Shown: positions 40,514 to 48,857 of the stretch, piece after piece
How positions within the stretch are numbered: the stretch's first letter is position 1
How the letters are laid out: each line of letters opens with the position of its first letter
Source of the DNA: Ferroacidibacillus organovorans
Lineage (GTDB): Bacteria > Bacillota > Bacilli > Alicyclobacillales > SLC66
Reading direction: 5' to 3'
Assembly (NCBI RefSeq): GCF_001642725.1
Contig: NZ_LSUQ01000006.1
Span: 37,976 to 101,975, forward strand
DNA length: 64,000 nt
Translations under genes and position numbers: made by a program
The notes under the pieces: model-generated
Told to the model about the DNA's origin: nothing
The model's input: only the letters and a program-made list of their open reading frames with translations
Databases searched by the model: none

Positions 40514-40630
40514 CGTCTGTGTTCGCCCAAATCCTACCATTTCCCTTGCACGGCTTGAAAGACGGTGGAGGGTGTGGGAGAATGAGCTAAATAAACGAGG
40601 ATTTACGTGAATGAGGGGTCATGGAAGAGC

Positions 40631-41977
40631 GTGAGTCGACTTTTTGGCACAGATGGGGTACGTGGCATTGCGAATGTTGGGCTGACACCGGAACTCGCAT
40701 TCTCTCTAGGAGTTGCGGCAGCGAGTGTTTTAAAACTGCAGTGTACAGGGCGACCGAGCATGCTTGTCGGGAAAGACACGAGAATCTCGGGAGACATGCT
40801 AGAGTTTGCGCTGATCGCGGGCATCACGTCGGCGGGTGTTGATGCTGTGCGCTTGGGAATTTTGCCTACGCCAGGTGTCGCCTATCTGACGAGGCATTCA
40901 GAGGCGTGCGCGGGTGTGATGATCTCAGCGTCACACAATCCGTTTGAGGACAACGGGATTAAATTTTTCGGTGCGGACGGGTTTAAACTTCTCGACGCAC
41001 AAGAAGACGAGATTGAACGTAGGATGGAGCGCACAGAAGCGGCAGACCGTCCGCAGCGTGAGCAGATTGGGCGTGTGTATGATCGACACGATGAAGTTGT
41101 GCGCTATCGGGACTTTCTTTCGTCGACGCTTAAGGCGGATTTGACAGGGTTACACGTGGTGGTGGATGCGGCAAACGGCGCGGCATATGAACTCGCAAAG
41201 GCGCTCTTTGCGGAGCGCGGAGCGCGTGTGACGCTGTTGTCGGTTGAACCGAACGGGATTAACATCAATGTGGGATGTGGCTCGACGCACCCTGAGACAC
41301 TGGCGCAAACGGTGAAGGATCTGAAAGCGGACGTGGGTTTGGCGTTTGACGGTGACGCAGATCGTTTGATCGCGGTAGATGCGAGCGGTGAGATCGTGGA
41401 TGGGGATCGCATCATGCTGATTTGTGCGCATCACATGAAAAAGCACGGTCGCCTCCACGATGACACACTCGTGACGACGGTGATGAGCAACGTTGGGTTT
41501 GTGCGCGCGGCGCAGGAATTGGGAATTCGGCTTGTGCGAACGGCTGTGGGCGATCGCTATGTGATGGAGGCGATGCGCGAAGGACACTTTTCGCTCGGCG
41601 GTGAGCAGTCGGGTCATCTGATTTTCCTCGATCTAACGACGACTGGAGACGGTATGCTCTCGGCGCTGCAACTGCTTGATGTGATGGCGCAGGAGAAAAA
41701 ACCGCTTCATGAATTGGCGGCGATTATGAAATCTTATCCGCAGGTGCTCGTCAACGTACGCGTAAAGGATAAGACGGCGTGGAGGACGAACGGCTCGATT
41801 CTTCAAATCATTCGTGAGATTGAGGATGAAATCGGCGAGAATGGCCGCTTGCTTGTTCGCGAGTCAGGCACGGAGTCGCTTGTTCGCGTGATGGCAGAGG
41901 GACCGCAGGAGTCGCTTGTGCGCGCACAGGTGGAACGCATCGTCGATGTGATTCGACGGGAGCTTGAGACAGCGTAA
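40631..41977 (+). CDS. glmM: phosphoglucosamine mutase
   Basis: The enzyme interconverts glucosamine-6-P and glucosamine-1-P for peptidoglycan. Active-site phosphoserine loop ISASHNP, metal loop DGDADR, sugar loop GGEQSGHL and the C-terminal phosphate loop RESGTESLVRVM are present; the latter is usually RPSGTEP, so two proline positions differ. GTG 40631 gives MSRLFGTDGVRG and 448 residues, matching B. subtilis GlmM. GTG 40607 has better RBS spacing, so an 8-residue extension is possible. Confidence 0.96.
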   Translation: MSRLFGTDGVRGIANVGLTPELAFSLGVAAASVLKLQCTGRPSMLVGKDTRISGDMLEFALIAGITSAGVDAVRLGILPTPGVAYLTRHSEACAGVMISASHNPFEDNGIKFFGADGFKLLDAQEDEIERRMERTEAADRPQREQIGRVYDRHDEVVRYRDFLSSTLKADLTGLHVVVDAANGAAYELAKALFAERGARVTLLSVEPNGININVGCGSTHPETLAQTVKDLKADVGLAFDGDADRLIAVDASGEIVDGDRIMLICAHHMKKHGRLHDDTLVTTVMSNVGFVRAAQELGIRLVRTAVGDRYVMEAMREGHFSLGGEQSGHLIFLDLTTTGDGMLSALQLLDVMAQEKKPLHELAAIMKSYPQVLVNVRVKDKTAWRTNGSILQIIREIEDEIGENGRLLVRESGTESLVRVMAEGPQESLVRAQVERIVDVIRRELETA

Positions 41978-42070
41978 GACGTGGTGACTCTGCCTCGTTT
42001 TACGCGTCCATCCGCATGGTAAAGGGGGAATGCGCTTAGAAGAGGATCACACGCACAAAAAGCAGTTGTC

Positions 42071-42222
42071 GTAAGCGCCAGGACTGGACGGGACGAGATG
42101 TGCGCTCCAGTTGACGCGGTGGAGGTTGGCGAAGGACTCGGCGGGTGCCTCCCGGTGTAGATTCACACCGCGAAGATCAATGGGAAAATGGCAAGGTGAC
42201 TTGCCGGACAGGACTTGATCAG
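42071..42222 (+). ncRNA. glmS ribozyme: glmS ribozyme (glucosamine-6-phosphate-activated self-cleaving riboswitch)
   Basis: The glmS leader contains the ribozyme core: AGCGCCAGGACTGGA, GTTGACGCGGTGGAGG and CGGCGGGTGCCTCCCGG. Helices traced: ACTGGA 42083-42088 / TCCAGT 42106-42111; CGGTGT 42153-42158 / ACACCG 42165-42170; GATCAA 42175-42180 / TTGATC 42215-42220 enclosing GGCAAG-GTGA-CTTGCC (42190-42205). The expected cleavage is between A42074 and G42075. Known action: glucosamine-6-phosphate is the cofactor for self-cleavage, which lowers glmS mRNA and thus amino-sugar synthesis. Confidence 0.93.
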
Positions 42223-42226
42223 AATC

Positions 42227-42247
42227 AGAAGCGCTTGATGCGCTTCT
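42227..42247 (+). other. hairpin between the glmS ribozyme and glmS
   Basis: Perfect stem AGAAGCGC / GCGCTTCT with TTGAT loop. No T run follows, so it is not an evident terminator. Confidence 0.5.
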
Positions 42248-42333
42248 CGCGCGAACGGAATAAAAGAGGGTGACGGAACCCTTGTTTGTCATTTCCAAAA
42301 ACGCGCTTGAGCCGCGTGGGGAGGTTTCTTTCA

Positions 42334-44163
42334 ATGTGTGGAATTGTTGGCTATGTTGGACGTCGGCAAGCGCAGGATGTCCTGTTGTCGGGACTTGAAA
42401 AGCTGGAGTATCGTGGGTATGACTCAGCGGGCGTGGCGATTTTTGAAGATGGCGAGGTGCGCGTGGAAAAGTCGGTGGGCCGACTCGCGGTGCTCGGTGA
42501 CGCGCTTATTGCACACCCTGTACGTGGAAATCAGGGGATCGGTCACACGCGATGGGCGACGCACGGGCGCCCCTCGAACGAGAATGCGCATCCGCACGCG
42601 GATTGCTCGCGCGCGTTTGTCGTTGTGCACAATGGAATCATTGAAAACTATCAGTCGCTGCGCGAGCAGTTGATGGAGAGCGGGCATTCATTCGCCTCAG
42701 AAACGGACACCGAGATTGTGGCGCATCTCCTGGAAGAAGCGTGGACGGGCGATCTCTTTTCGACCGTGCTCGCGGTGCTTCCAAACTTGCGCGGTGCGTA
42801 CGCGCTTGCGATCATGGCGAAGGATGAACCAGGGAAGTTAATCGCGGTGCGCAAACAGTCGCCATTGGTCATCGGTCTTGGCGACGGGGAGCAATTCTTG
42901 GCGTCGGATATCCCTGCGCTCCTTGAATATACGCGGGACGTGTACATCCTCGAAGACGGGGAGCTTGCCGTTTTAGAGGCGGATCGCGTAGCCTGTTACG
43001 ATCTCGCGGGGAATCCGGTTGGCAAAGAGATCTTCAACGTGACCTGGGATGCGGTTGCCGCCGAAAAGGGCGGCTATGAGCATTTCATGCTCAAGGAGAT
43101 TCACGAGCAGCCAAAAGCGGTGCGTGACACGCTCAGCGGGCGGATCGCGGAAGATGGCTCGGCAGTGACGCTTGGCGAGCTTGACTTAAGCGAAGAAGTC
43201 GTTCAATCGATTGATCGCATCCACATTGTCGCGTGCGGCACGTCGTACCACGCGGGACTTGTCGGCAAAGTTGCGATTGAAACGCTCGCGCGCATTCCTG
43301 TGGACGTTGAAATTGCGTCAGAATATCGCTATCGCAACCCGATTGTAACGGATCGCACGTTGATTCTGGTCATCTCGCAGTCCGGGGAGACGGCCGATAC
43401 GCTGGCTGCGCTTCGCAATGCGAAGATGGCCGGCAATCGCGTCATGGCGATCACAAACGTGGTCGGCAGTTCAGCGGCGCGGGAGGCAGATCACGTTCTC
43501 GTCACGTGGGCTGGGCCTGAGATTTCCGTCGCTTCGACAAAGGCGTACACGACCCAGTTGATCGCTCTCTACCTGTTTGCGACGTATCTCGGGCAGATCA
43601 AGGGAACGCTCGCCTCTGATGAGCGTGCAAAACTATTGAACGCCCTGCTGGATCTGCCATTGAAGATTGACGAAGTCTTGAAAACGGCGCCGGCGATCGA
43701 GACGATTGCGCGCGATTTCTCTTCGTGGGATGACGCGTTTTTCCTCGGGCGGGGGCTCGATTTTGCAGTCGCCCTCGAAGGCGCGCTCAAGTATAAGGAG
43801 ATTTCGTATATCCACGCGGAGGCGTATCCGGCGGGCGAGTTGAAACACGGCACGCTGGCGCTGATTACGGAGGACGTCCCGGTCATAGCACTCGTGACGC
43901 AGGATGAACTCTACGAGAAAACGGTCAGCAACATTAAGGAAGTGAAGGCGCGCGACGCGCACGTTCTTGCGCTCGCCTGGGTGGGGGACGAAGAGATTGG
44001 CAAGAGTGTGGATCGCGTCCTCTATGTGCCGCGCACGCTGCCCTTTTTGGCGCCTGTGCTTCTGGTTGCGCCGCTTCAACTGCTGGCGTATTACGCGTCA
44101 GTTGCGCGTGGGAATGACGTCGACAAACCAAGAAATTTGGCCAAGAGCGTCACGGTGGAATAA
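42334..44163 (+). CDS. glmS: glutamine--fructose-6-phosphate aminotransferase
   Basis: This 609-residue enzyme makes glucosamine-6-phosphate, the first step to UDP-GlcNAc. The N-terminal glutaminase starts MCGIVGYVG with catalytic Cys2 after Met removal; two SIS domains follow (ISQSGETADT; GRGLDFAVALEGALKYKE) and the C-terminus ends NLAKSVTVE as in the family. The frame is open upstream to 42286, but the conserved MCGIVG at ATG 42334, after GGGGAGG, is certain. Expression is controlled by the ribozyme in the leader. Confidence 0.98.
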   Translation: MCGIVGYVGRRQAQDVLLSGLEKLEYRGYDSAGVAIFEDGEVRVEKSVGRLAVLGDALIAHPVRGNQGIGHTRWATHGRPSNENAHPHADCSRAFVVVHNGIIENYQSLREQLMESGHSFASETDTEIVAHLLEEAWTGDLFSTVLAVLPNLRGAYALAIMAKDEPGKLIAVRKQSPLVIGLGDGEQFLASDIPALLEYTRDVYILEDGELAVLEADRVACYDLAGNPVGKEIFNVTWDAVAAEKGGYEHFMLKEIHEQPKAVRDTLSGRIAEDGSAVTLGELDLSEEVVQSIDRIHIVACGTSYHAGLVGKVAIETLARIPVDVEIASEYRYRNPIVTDRTLILVISQSGETADTLAALRNAKMAGNRVMAITNVVGSSAAREADHVLVTWAGPEISVASTKAYTTQLIALYLFATYLGQIKGTLASDERAKLLNALLDLPLKIDEVLKTAPAIETIARDFSSWDDAFFLGRGLDFAVALEGALKYKEISYIHAEAYPAGELKHGTLALITEDVPVIALVTQDELYEKTVSNIKEVKARDAHVLALAWVGDEEIGKSVDRVLYVPRTLPFLAPVLLVAPLQLLAYYASVARGNDVDKPRNLAKSVTVE

Positions 44164-44170
44164 TAAAAAG

Positions 44171-44220
44171 GCAAGCAGAGAGCGGCTGTTGTAGGTTGTT
44201 CTCTGCTTGTCCCGTCTTTG
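44171..44220 (+). terminator. possible terminator after glmS
   Basis: GCAAGCAGAGA pairs with TCTCTGCTTGT across a 28-nt loop. Only short T runs follow, so strength is uncertain. Confidence 0.5.
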
Positions 44221-44307
44221 GGATCACCTATCGATAAAATGATCTTTACCATCGTGGCAATCTCCATAACTGGACAACGAAATTGCGAGTGAGGAACGAG
44301 TACATCG

Positions 44308-45117
44308 ATGAACCAGTCAATCGTTGCGGGAAACCAAGGTAAACGCTATGTAACGAAAGTTCCAGAAATCACGTTCTATTTCTGGATTGTGAAACTCCTG
44401 ACAACTGCCATGGGCGAGTCAACGTCTGACTATCTCGTCTACCACATCAATCCTTATGTTGCGGTCATCCTTGGTTTCATCGGCTTTGTGGTTGCACTCA
44501 TTTTACAGTTTGCGGTGCGCCAATATATAGCGTGGATCTACTGGCTTCTGGTCGTCATGGTTGCGATTTTCGGCACTATGGTTGCCGATGTCACGCATAT
44601 TGTTCTCGGGGTACCGTATTACGCCTCAACCATCGCTTTTGCCATCCTACTGACCGTGGTGTTTATGACCTGGTATAAGGTAGAGGGCACGTTATCCATC
44701 CACAGCATCCATACCCGCCGACGCGAGCTATTTTACTGGTCGGCCGTGTTGGCTACGTTTGCCATGGGGACGGCATCAGGGGATATGACAGCAACGACCT
44801 TTCGTTTAAGGTACTTGGCTTCAGGTGTTTTATTTATCGTTTTATTTGCACTTCCTGGACTCGGCTACGCATGGCTTCGTCTTCATCCTATCTTTGCGTT
44901 CTGGTTTGCATACGTAATGACCAGGCCGCTTGGGGCATCCATTGCAGATTGGCTTGGAAAGCCAAAAAGCATCACGGGATTAGGTTATGGGGATGGCATT
45001 GTTGCGGCAGTATTGACAGTACTCATAGTTATTTTTGTAGGGTATTTGACGGTGAGCAAAAGGGATGTTCAACGGCAATTATCGAGAAGTAGGGAGAGTC
45101 AGTTCGGACAGGTGTAG
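44308..45117 (+). CDS. COG4705-type multispanning membrane protein
   Basis: This 269-residue protein has about seven or eight membrane segments. It opens KVPEITFYFWIVKLL with TTAMGESTSDYL, and a related FAMGTASGDM recurs near residue 155, an internal duplication seen in COG4705/DUF347-type repeat proteins. A third degenerate copy is PLGASIADWLGKPK. Function is unknown; a transport role is possible. RBS is weak (GAGG 14 bp upstream). It starts the more A+T-rich accessory stretch. Confidence 0.75.
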   Translation: MNQSIVAGNQGKRYVTKVPEITFYFWIVKLLTTAMGESTSDYLVYHINPYVAVILGFIGFVVALILQFAVRQYIAWIYWLLVVMVAIFGTMVADVTHIVLGVPYYASTIAFAILLTVVFMTWYKVEGTLSIHSIHTRRRELFYWSAVLATFAMGTASGDMTATTFRLRYLASGVLFIVLFALPGLGYAWLRLHPIFAFWFAYVMTRPLGASIADWLGKPKSITGLGYGDGIVAAVLTVLIVIFVGYLTVSKRDVQRQLSRSRESQFGQV

Positions 45118-45163
45118 GTCAGATTTGGGTGAAGTGGAGGATTGGAGAAAATGTCTTTTTTTC

Positions 45164-45192
45164 TTGTCGATCGTTAAAAAATGTCGTATTAT
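45164..45192 (+). promoter_or_regulatory. promoter of the PadR cassette
   Basis: TTGTCG (45164-45169), 17 bp spacer, TATTAT (45187-45192), 48 bp before the padR start. Confidence 0.6.
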
Positions 45193-45223
45193 TACGTTTT
45201 ACGTAGTAAGTTGAACGTAATAC
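45193..45223. promoter_or_regulatory. candidate PadR operator
   Basis: TACGT-TTT-ACGTA (45193-45205) abuts the -10, and TTACGT (45192-45197) also pairs with ACGTAA (45215-45220). Three ACGT words lie within 24 bp. Autorepression by PadR is inferred. Confidence 0.5.
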
Positions 45224-45239
45224 TGATGGGGGTAGTGCA

Positions 45240-45560
45240 ATGAGACAGAATGATTTAGGGCGATTCTCGGATGCGTCGTTTCTTATTCTTTCAAGTTTGG
45301 CGACCGGTCCAAAACACGGTTATGCCATGATGGAGGACATTCGTGCATTTAGTGGCACGCAATTGGAACCAGGAACACTTTACGGTGCGATCACACGCTT
45401 AGAAAAACAGGGTTGGATCGAAGCATTGCCTTCTGAGGAAAGAAGGCGACCATACCGTATGACTGACGAGGGTGTGATGGCGCTTCGCAAGCAGGTTGCA
45501 ACATTAGAACAAGTCGCTTTCGTGGGGAAGAACCGGTTGGCCATGATGGGGGGGAATTAA
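45240..45560 (+). CDS. PadR-family transcriptional regulator
   Basis: This 106-residue winged-helix repressor has the PadR core ILSSLATGPKHGYAMMEDI and PGTLYGAITRLEKQGWIEA, then RRRPYRMTDEGVMAL in the wing. It has the short C-terminal helix of subfamily 2. Its stop abuts the ATG of the next gene, a common arrangement in which PadR controls a membrane partner. Ligand unknown. Confidence 0.9.
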   Translation: MRQNDLGRFSDASFLILSSLATGPKHGYAMMEDIRAFSGTQLEPGTLYGAITRLEKQGWIEALPSEERRRPYRMTDEGVMALRKQVATLEQVAFVGKNRLAMMGGN

Positions 45561-46034
45561 ATGCGCTTTTTGCTAAAACTCTATCCTCAAGCGTGGCGAG
45601 AGCGATATGAAGAAGAAATGTTGGCAGTACTGATGGAGCACAAAATCACTCCTGCAACGGTTGTGGATCTCTTGATTGGCGCATTCGATGCCCATTTAAA
45701 CGATAACGGTTTTGCGAAAGGAGCGAGATTTATGCGCAACCAACTTCGTTCTGGATTGGTTATGACATTCTGTGCGTTCATGGTCTTTGGGGTGGGTTGG
45801 GGGGCATTGCAAAGAATCACCGATCCATTGCCTCTGTTTCAAGCTGTAAATAAGCTATATCCTGAGCTAGGTATTTTACACGATACTGTATTTATTGTTG
45901 GTTGTTTTGCGTTTTTAGCTTTCTTGATCAGCGGACTTCCGATTTTCTTCATTTCTATCAAGCGAGCTTTTGAGAACAAACTATCTTCGCAAAAAGCCGA
46001 TCTATTCCAGCAAAATAAGTTCTACTCTGAGTAA
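45561..46034 (+). CDS. PadR-linked membrane protein
   Basis: This 157-residue protein begins with a soluble helical domain, FLLKLYPQAWRERYEEEMLAVLMEH, a motif often seen in genes beside PadR regulators, followed by two or three membrane segments (about residues 68-84, 108-130). The function is unknown; by context it may be a membrane-stress or transport accessory. It starts immediately after the padR stop and has a terminator downstream. Confidence 0.75.
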   Translation: MRFLLKLYPQAWRERYEEEMLAVLMEHKITPATVVDLLIGAFDAHLNDNGFAKGARFMRNQLRSGLVMTFCAFMVFGVGWGALQRITDPLPLFQAVNKLYPELGILHDTVFIVGCFAFLAFLISGLPIFFISIKRAFENKLSSQKADLFQQNKFYSE

Positions 46035-46053
46035 AATAAGTTGGTTCCTACAG

Positions 46054-46097
46054 CACGGGTGGATTCGGGTCAAAAGCCTGAATTAGCCCGTGTTTTT
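46054..46097 (+). terminator. rho-independent terminator after the PadR cassette
   Basis: CACGGG pairs with CCCGTG, enclosing ATTCGGG / CCTGAAT with a small internal mismatch, followed by five or six Ts. Confidence 0.8.
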
Positions 46098-46500
46098 GTG
46101 TTGCAGGGACGAGGCGTTTTGGGACAAGGGTAAGGCAAAAACCGAAGGAAATAAGACGCGAAAAAGCCCGATATATCAAGGATTCATGAACCATGCCCGA
46201 TCAAAAATGAGAAAAAATACATGACCAAATCTGCTCTCCCTACGCCCTTCAAGCCGCTCTTGCCCTGTTCTTCCACGGAAGCACTTCATTTTACGCAAAA
46301 TCGATGAATCTGGAAAAATTACGGAGAAAAATGGGTGGGGAAAGGCGTGATCTACGGAAGAAATTCATTCGACGGTAGAAATTGGGTGAGAGTGAGAAAA
46401 GGGCGGGAAAAGCCTTGTGGGGCGTGGGATTTGGCGGGGTGGAGGCGGGAAGGGTGTAGGGACGAATTTGATTTGACGCTCACACAAACAAAAAAATGTA
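46098..46500. other. intergenic region without a convincing gene; purine-rich with G-runs
   Basis: About 400 bp with no supported gene. From about 46310 the plus strand is strongly purine-rich, and 46401-46461 has eight runs of three or four Gs. An open frame at 46335-46550 (71 codons) covers this stretch, but its low-complexity Arg/Gly/Trp content and lack of an RBS argue against it. Confidence 0.5.
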
Positions 46501-46932
46501 TTGATTTTGTTTTGGGTTGCATTGTCCTGTTTGTTGTTATTTATATTTGAAACCGCTATTCTGGCGAACTGGAACCACATCTCATTCGTCAAGCATCACT
46601 TTTATGCATTTTTTCTGAGTTACCTTGGAGTGGTTGTGATTGAACTCGTCACAGGGGCGGTCTCCGTCTCTTTGACACTTGCGAGAACGGAATATCAATT
46701 AAGGGAACTGAGGTTCATGCTCATTCCTGAAATCATCCTTTGGTTGAGCATGGTGATATCCGTTATTTGTTCAATCGTGCTCATCAGCTTTATTGCTGTT
46801 TTCGCGCCACAACTGTTCAACACGCAGGATGTGGGTAGTCCCATGTTCATCACAGGTCTTATCGGTATGGCGATCGGAACACTCTTTGCTTCGATGGGAC
46901 TGAAACGCGGAAGGATCATTCGTATCAATTGA
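46501..46932 (+). CDS. hypothetical four-helix membrane protein
   Basis: The frame encodes 143 residues with four hydrophobic segments (about 1-20, 33-55, 74-100, 112-133), separated by short polar loops such as LARTEYQLRELR. I do not recognise the family. The only start codons are TTG 46501 and TTG 46507, neither with an RBS, after an in-frame stop at 46474. The 5' end may therefore be damaged, or the gene may be a remnant. Confidence 0.5.
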   Translation: MILFWVALSCLLLFIFETAILANWNHISFVKHHFYAFFLSYLGVVVIELVTGAVSVSLTLARTEYQLRELRFMLIPEIILWLSMVISVICSIVLISFIAVFAPQLFNTQDVGSPMFITGLIGMAIGTLFASMGLKRGRIIRIN

Positions 46933-47067
46933 GAGCAAGGTTTGTTTTTATGTAAATGATAGAGTTAGAGTAGCTATGGGTGGAAGAGGTTGTCCTTGAA
47001 TCGTATGGATGAATGGGATAACATTCCATGGAGGGCACATTGATTTACAAATGAAAGGATAATGAAA

Positions 47068-47439
47068 ATGTTACGCGTGAGTTTTGTCAGTATTCCTATA
47101 TCGGATCAGGATCGCTCTTTAAAATTCTACACCGAAAAACTGGGCTTTGACGTTGTGACAGACCAACCGTTTGGCAATGGAACGCGGTGGATTCAGCTTC
47201 GACCACCGGGAGCACAGACCGATGTGGTATTGTTCACACCTCCCGGTCAGGAAGAGCGAATCGGCGGTTTCCAAAGCATGGCATTCACGTGCGAAGATGT
47301 CGTGGGGACTTGTAGGATGCTGAAAGAACGCGGTGTGGAATTTGTGAAGGATGCGGAGCGTGCCAATTGGGGAGGCATGGAGGCTATCTTTAAAGACCCT
47401 GATGGGAACACGTTTGTTCTGGCAAATCCGAATGAATAG
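47068..47439 (+). CDS. VOC (glyoxalase/bleomycin-resistance) family protein
   Basis: This 123-residue protein has the paired beta-alpha-beta-beta-beta modules of the vicinal oxygen chelate fold: FVSIPISDQDRSLKFYTEKLGFDV and GFQSMAFTCEDVVGTCRMLKERGV, ending FKDPDGNTFVLANPNE. Members include dioxygenases, isomerases and resistance proteins; the substrate cannot be told. GAAAGGAT at 47053-47060 selects ATG 47068 over ATG 47062. Confidence 0.88.
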   Translation: MLRVSFVSIPISDQDRSLKFYTEKLGFDVVTDQPFGNGTRWIQLRPPGAQTDVVLFTPPGQEERIGGFQSMAFTCEDVVGTCRMLKERGVEFVKDAERANWGGMEAIFKDPDGNTFVLANPNE

Positions 47440-47457
47440 AGGCAGGGGTGGGCACCT

Positions 47458-47934
47458 GTGGATGGCTGGGGAGAAGAAAGCACTGTATGGGATTTAAATG
47501 AAAAACAGATCATCGTTCTTTACCATCAATTGTTGGCTGCATGGAACCACAAAAACGCTCGCGACATGGCCGATCTGTTCGCCGAAGATGGTGAACAGAT
47601 CGGCTTCGACGGAAGTCTAGCGATTGGGCAAGCGGAGATCTATTCGCATGTAGCGCCGATCTTCGAACATCACGAGACAGCCCGATTTGTGAGTAAAGTC
47701 AAACGCATCCGCTTTCTGTCGACAGACATCGCGATCCTTCGGGCTATTGCAGGGATGGTTTCGCCAGGGCAGTCAGACATTAACCCCCAGGTCAATACGC
47801 TGCACACATTGGTTGCGGTGCGGATGGAAGATACGTGGCGAATCGCACTGTTTCAGAACACACCTGCACAGTTTCACGGTAGAACCGAGTTGGTTGATCA
47901 AATGACTGCTGAGTTACGAACGCTGCTCTCGTGA
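47458..47934 (+). CDS. SnoaL/NTF2-like (SgcJ/EcaC type) protein
   Basis: This 158-residue protein has an N-terminal helix pair (YHQLLAAWNHKNARDMADLFAEDGEQIGFDG) and a beta-sheet ending VAVRMEDTWRIALFQNTPAQFHGR, the pattern of SgcJ/EcaC-type NTF2-fold proteins. Function is unknown. It starts at GTG 47458, 18 bp after the VOC gene, so the two may be co-transcribed. Confidence 0.8.
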   Translation: MDGWGEESTVWDLNEKQIIVLYHQLLAAWNHKNARDMADLFAEDGEQIGFDGSLAIGQAEIYSHVAPIFEHHETARFVSKVKRIRFLSTDIAILRAIAGMVSPGQSDINPQVNTLHTLVAVRMEDTWRIALFQNTPAQFHGRTELVDQMTAELRTLLS

Positions 47935-48066
47935 ACGCGTTTTTTAGATTCTATCGAGTAGACCCCCATGGCGCGAGCGCACCAGTTTGTTCGATGCGAT
48001 CTTTGAATTATAAAAGAGCATTACTGGCTGTGAGCGGTGACAATGTAACGCGATATCACAACGTGC

Positions 48067-48097
48067 TTGCGAAAACTAATTTGATTAGTTATATTAT
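48067..48097 (+). promoter_or_regulatory. promoter with perfect inverted repeat, before the MBL-TetR genes
   Basis: AACTAAT-TTG-ATTAGTT (48074-48090) is a perfect 7-3-7 inverted repeat lying in the spacer between TTGCGA (48067-48072) and TATTAT (48092-48097), spaced by 19 bp. This is a typical repressor position; the adjacent TetR gene is the natural candidate. Confidence 0.6.
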
Positions 48098-48144
48098 AAA
48101 CGCGATTATCCAAATGTCTATTTAAGTTATCGAGAGGAATGAAC

Positions 48145-48843
48145 ATGATGCGCATCATTCACGATGAATTCTTATATCAACTTACGTTTCTTCCAAAAAT
48201 ATTTCCGGTGAATTGTTATTTTGTGAGGGAGGATGATGGATTAACGTTACTTGATACTGCACTGCCTTATAGTGCAGAGGGCATTGTCACTGCAGCGAAA
48301 ACGCTAAATATCCCCATCGTAAGAATCGTTCTTACGCATGCCCACGGTGATCATATCGGAGCGCTTGACACGTTGAAAAAGGAATTGCCGAATGCATCCG
48401 TCTCGATCTCGTGTCGAGACGCACGCCTGTTGAGAGGTGATCGGACGCTTGATGCAGATGAACCCAATTCGCCAATTCGAGGGGGACTGCCTAAACCGAA
48501 CACCATTCAAACGACCCCAGACCATTTGCTAAAGGATGGGGATCGCATCGGTTCATTGCTTGCCATTTCGACACCTGGCCACACACCGGGTTCGATGTCA
48601 TTCATCGATACCCGCAACCAATCTCTCATTGCAGGGGATGCATTTCAGACGAGGGGTGGATTTGCAGTGGCAGGACAATTCAGGCCATTGTTTCCTTTCC
48701 CGGCGATGGCAACGTGGAACAAGGAGGCAGCCATGCACAGCGCTCGTAGAATTCGCGAATTTCGTCCTACACTGCTGGCTGTTGGACACGGGGTAATGGT
48801 AAAAAACCCGATAGAATTCATGGATCGAGCGATCGAACGCTAG
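48145..48843 (+). CDS. metallo-beta-lactamase-fold hydrolase
   Basis: This 232-residue protein has the dinuclear metal motif THAHGDHIG with H65, H67, D69 and H70, plus STPGHTPGSMSF, GDAFQTRGG and a late VGHG histidine. It resembles the lactonase/glyoxalase II-like branch of MBL proteins; the substrate is unknown. ATG 48145 is chosen because GAGAGGA at 48132-48138 leaves 6 bp. It is followed 14 bp later by a TetR regulator. Confidence 0.88.
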   Translation: MMRIIHDEFLYQLTFLPKIFPVNCYFVREDDGLTLLDTALPYSAEGIVTAAKTLNIPIVRIVLTHAHGDHIGALDTLKKELPNASVSISCRDARLLRGDRTLDADEPNSPIRGGLPKPNTIQTTPDHLLKDGDRIGSLLAISTPGHTPGSMSFIDTRNQSLIAGDAFQTRGGFAVAGQFRPLFPFPAMATWNKEAAMHSARRIREFRPTLLAVGHGVMVKNPIEFMDRAIER

Positions 48844-48857
48844 GAGAGTGAGGATCA

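Noticed and set aside
46335..46550. 71-codon frame in the purine-rich region
   Set aside because: Low-complexity composition from G-rich DNA and no RBS; it overlaps the better membrane protein frame.
47931..48125. 64-codon frame overlapping the stop of the SnoaL-like gene by 4 bp
   Set aside because: The overlap resembles coupling, but there is no RBS, the sequence is unrecognised and its 3' end covers the MBL promoter and palindrome.
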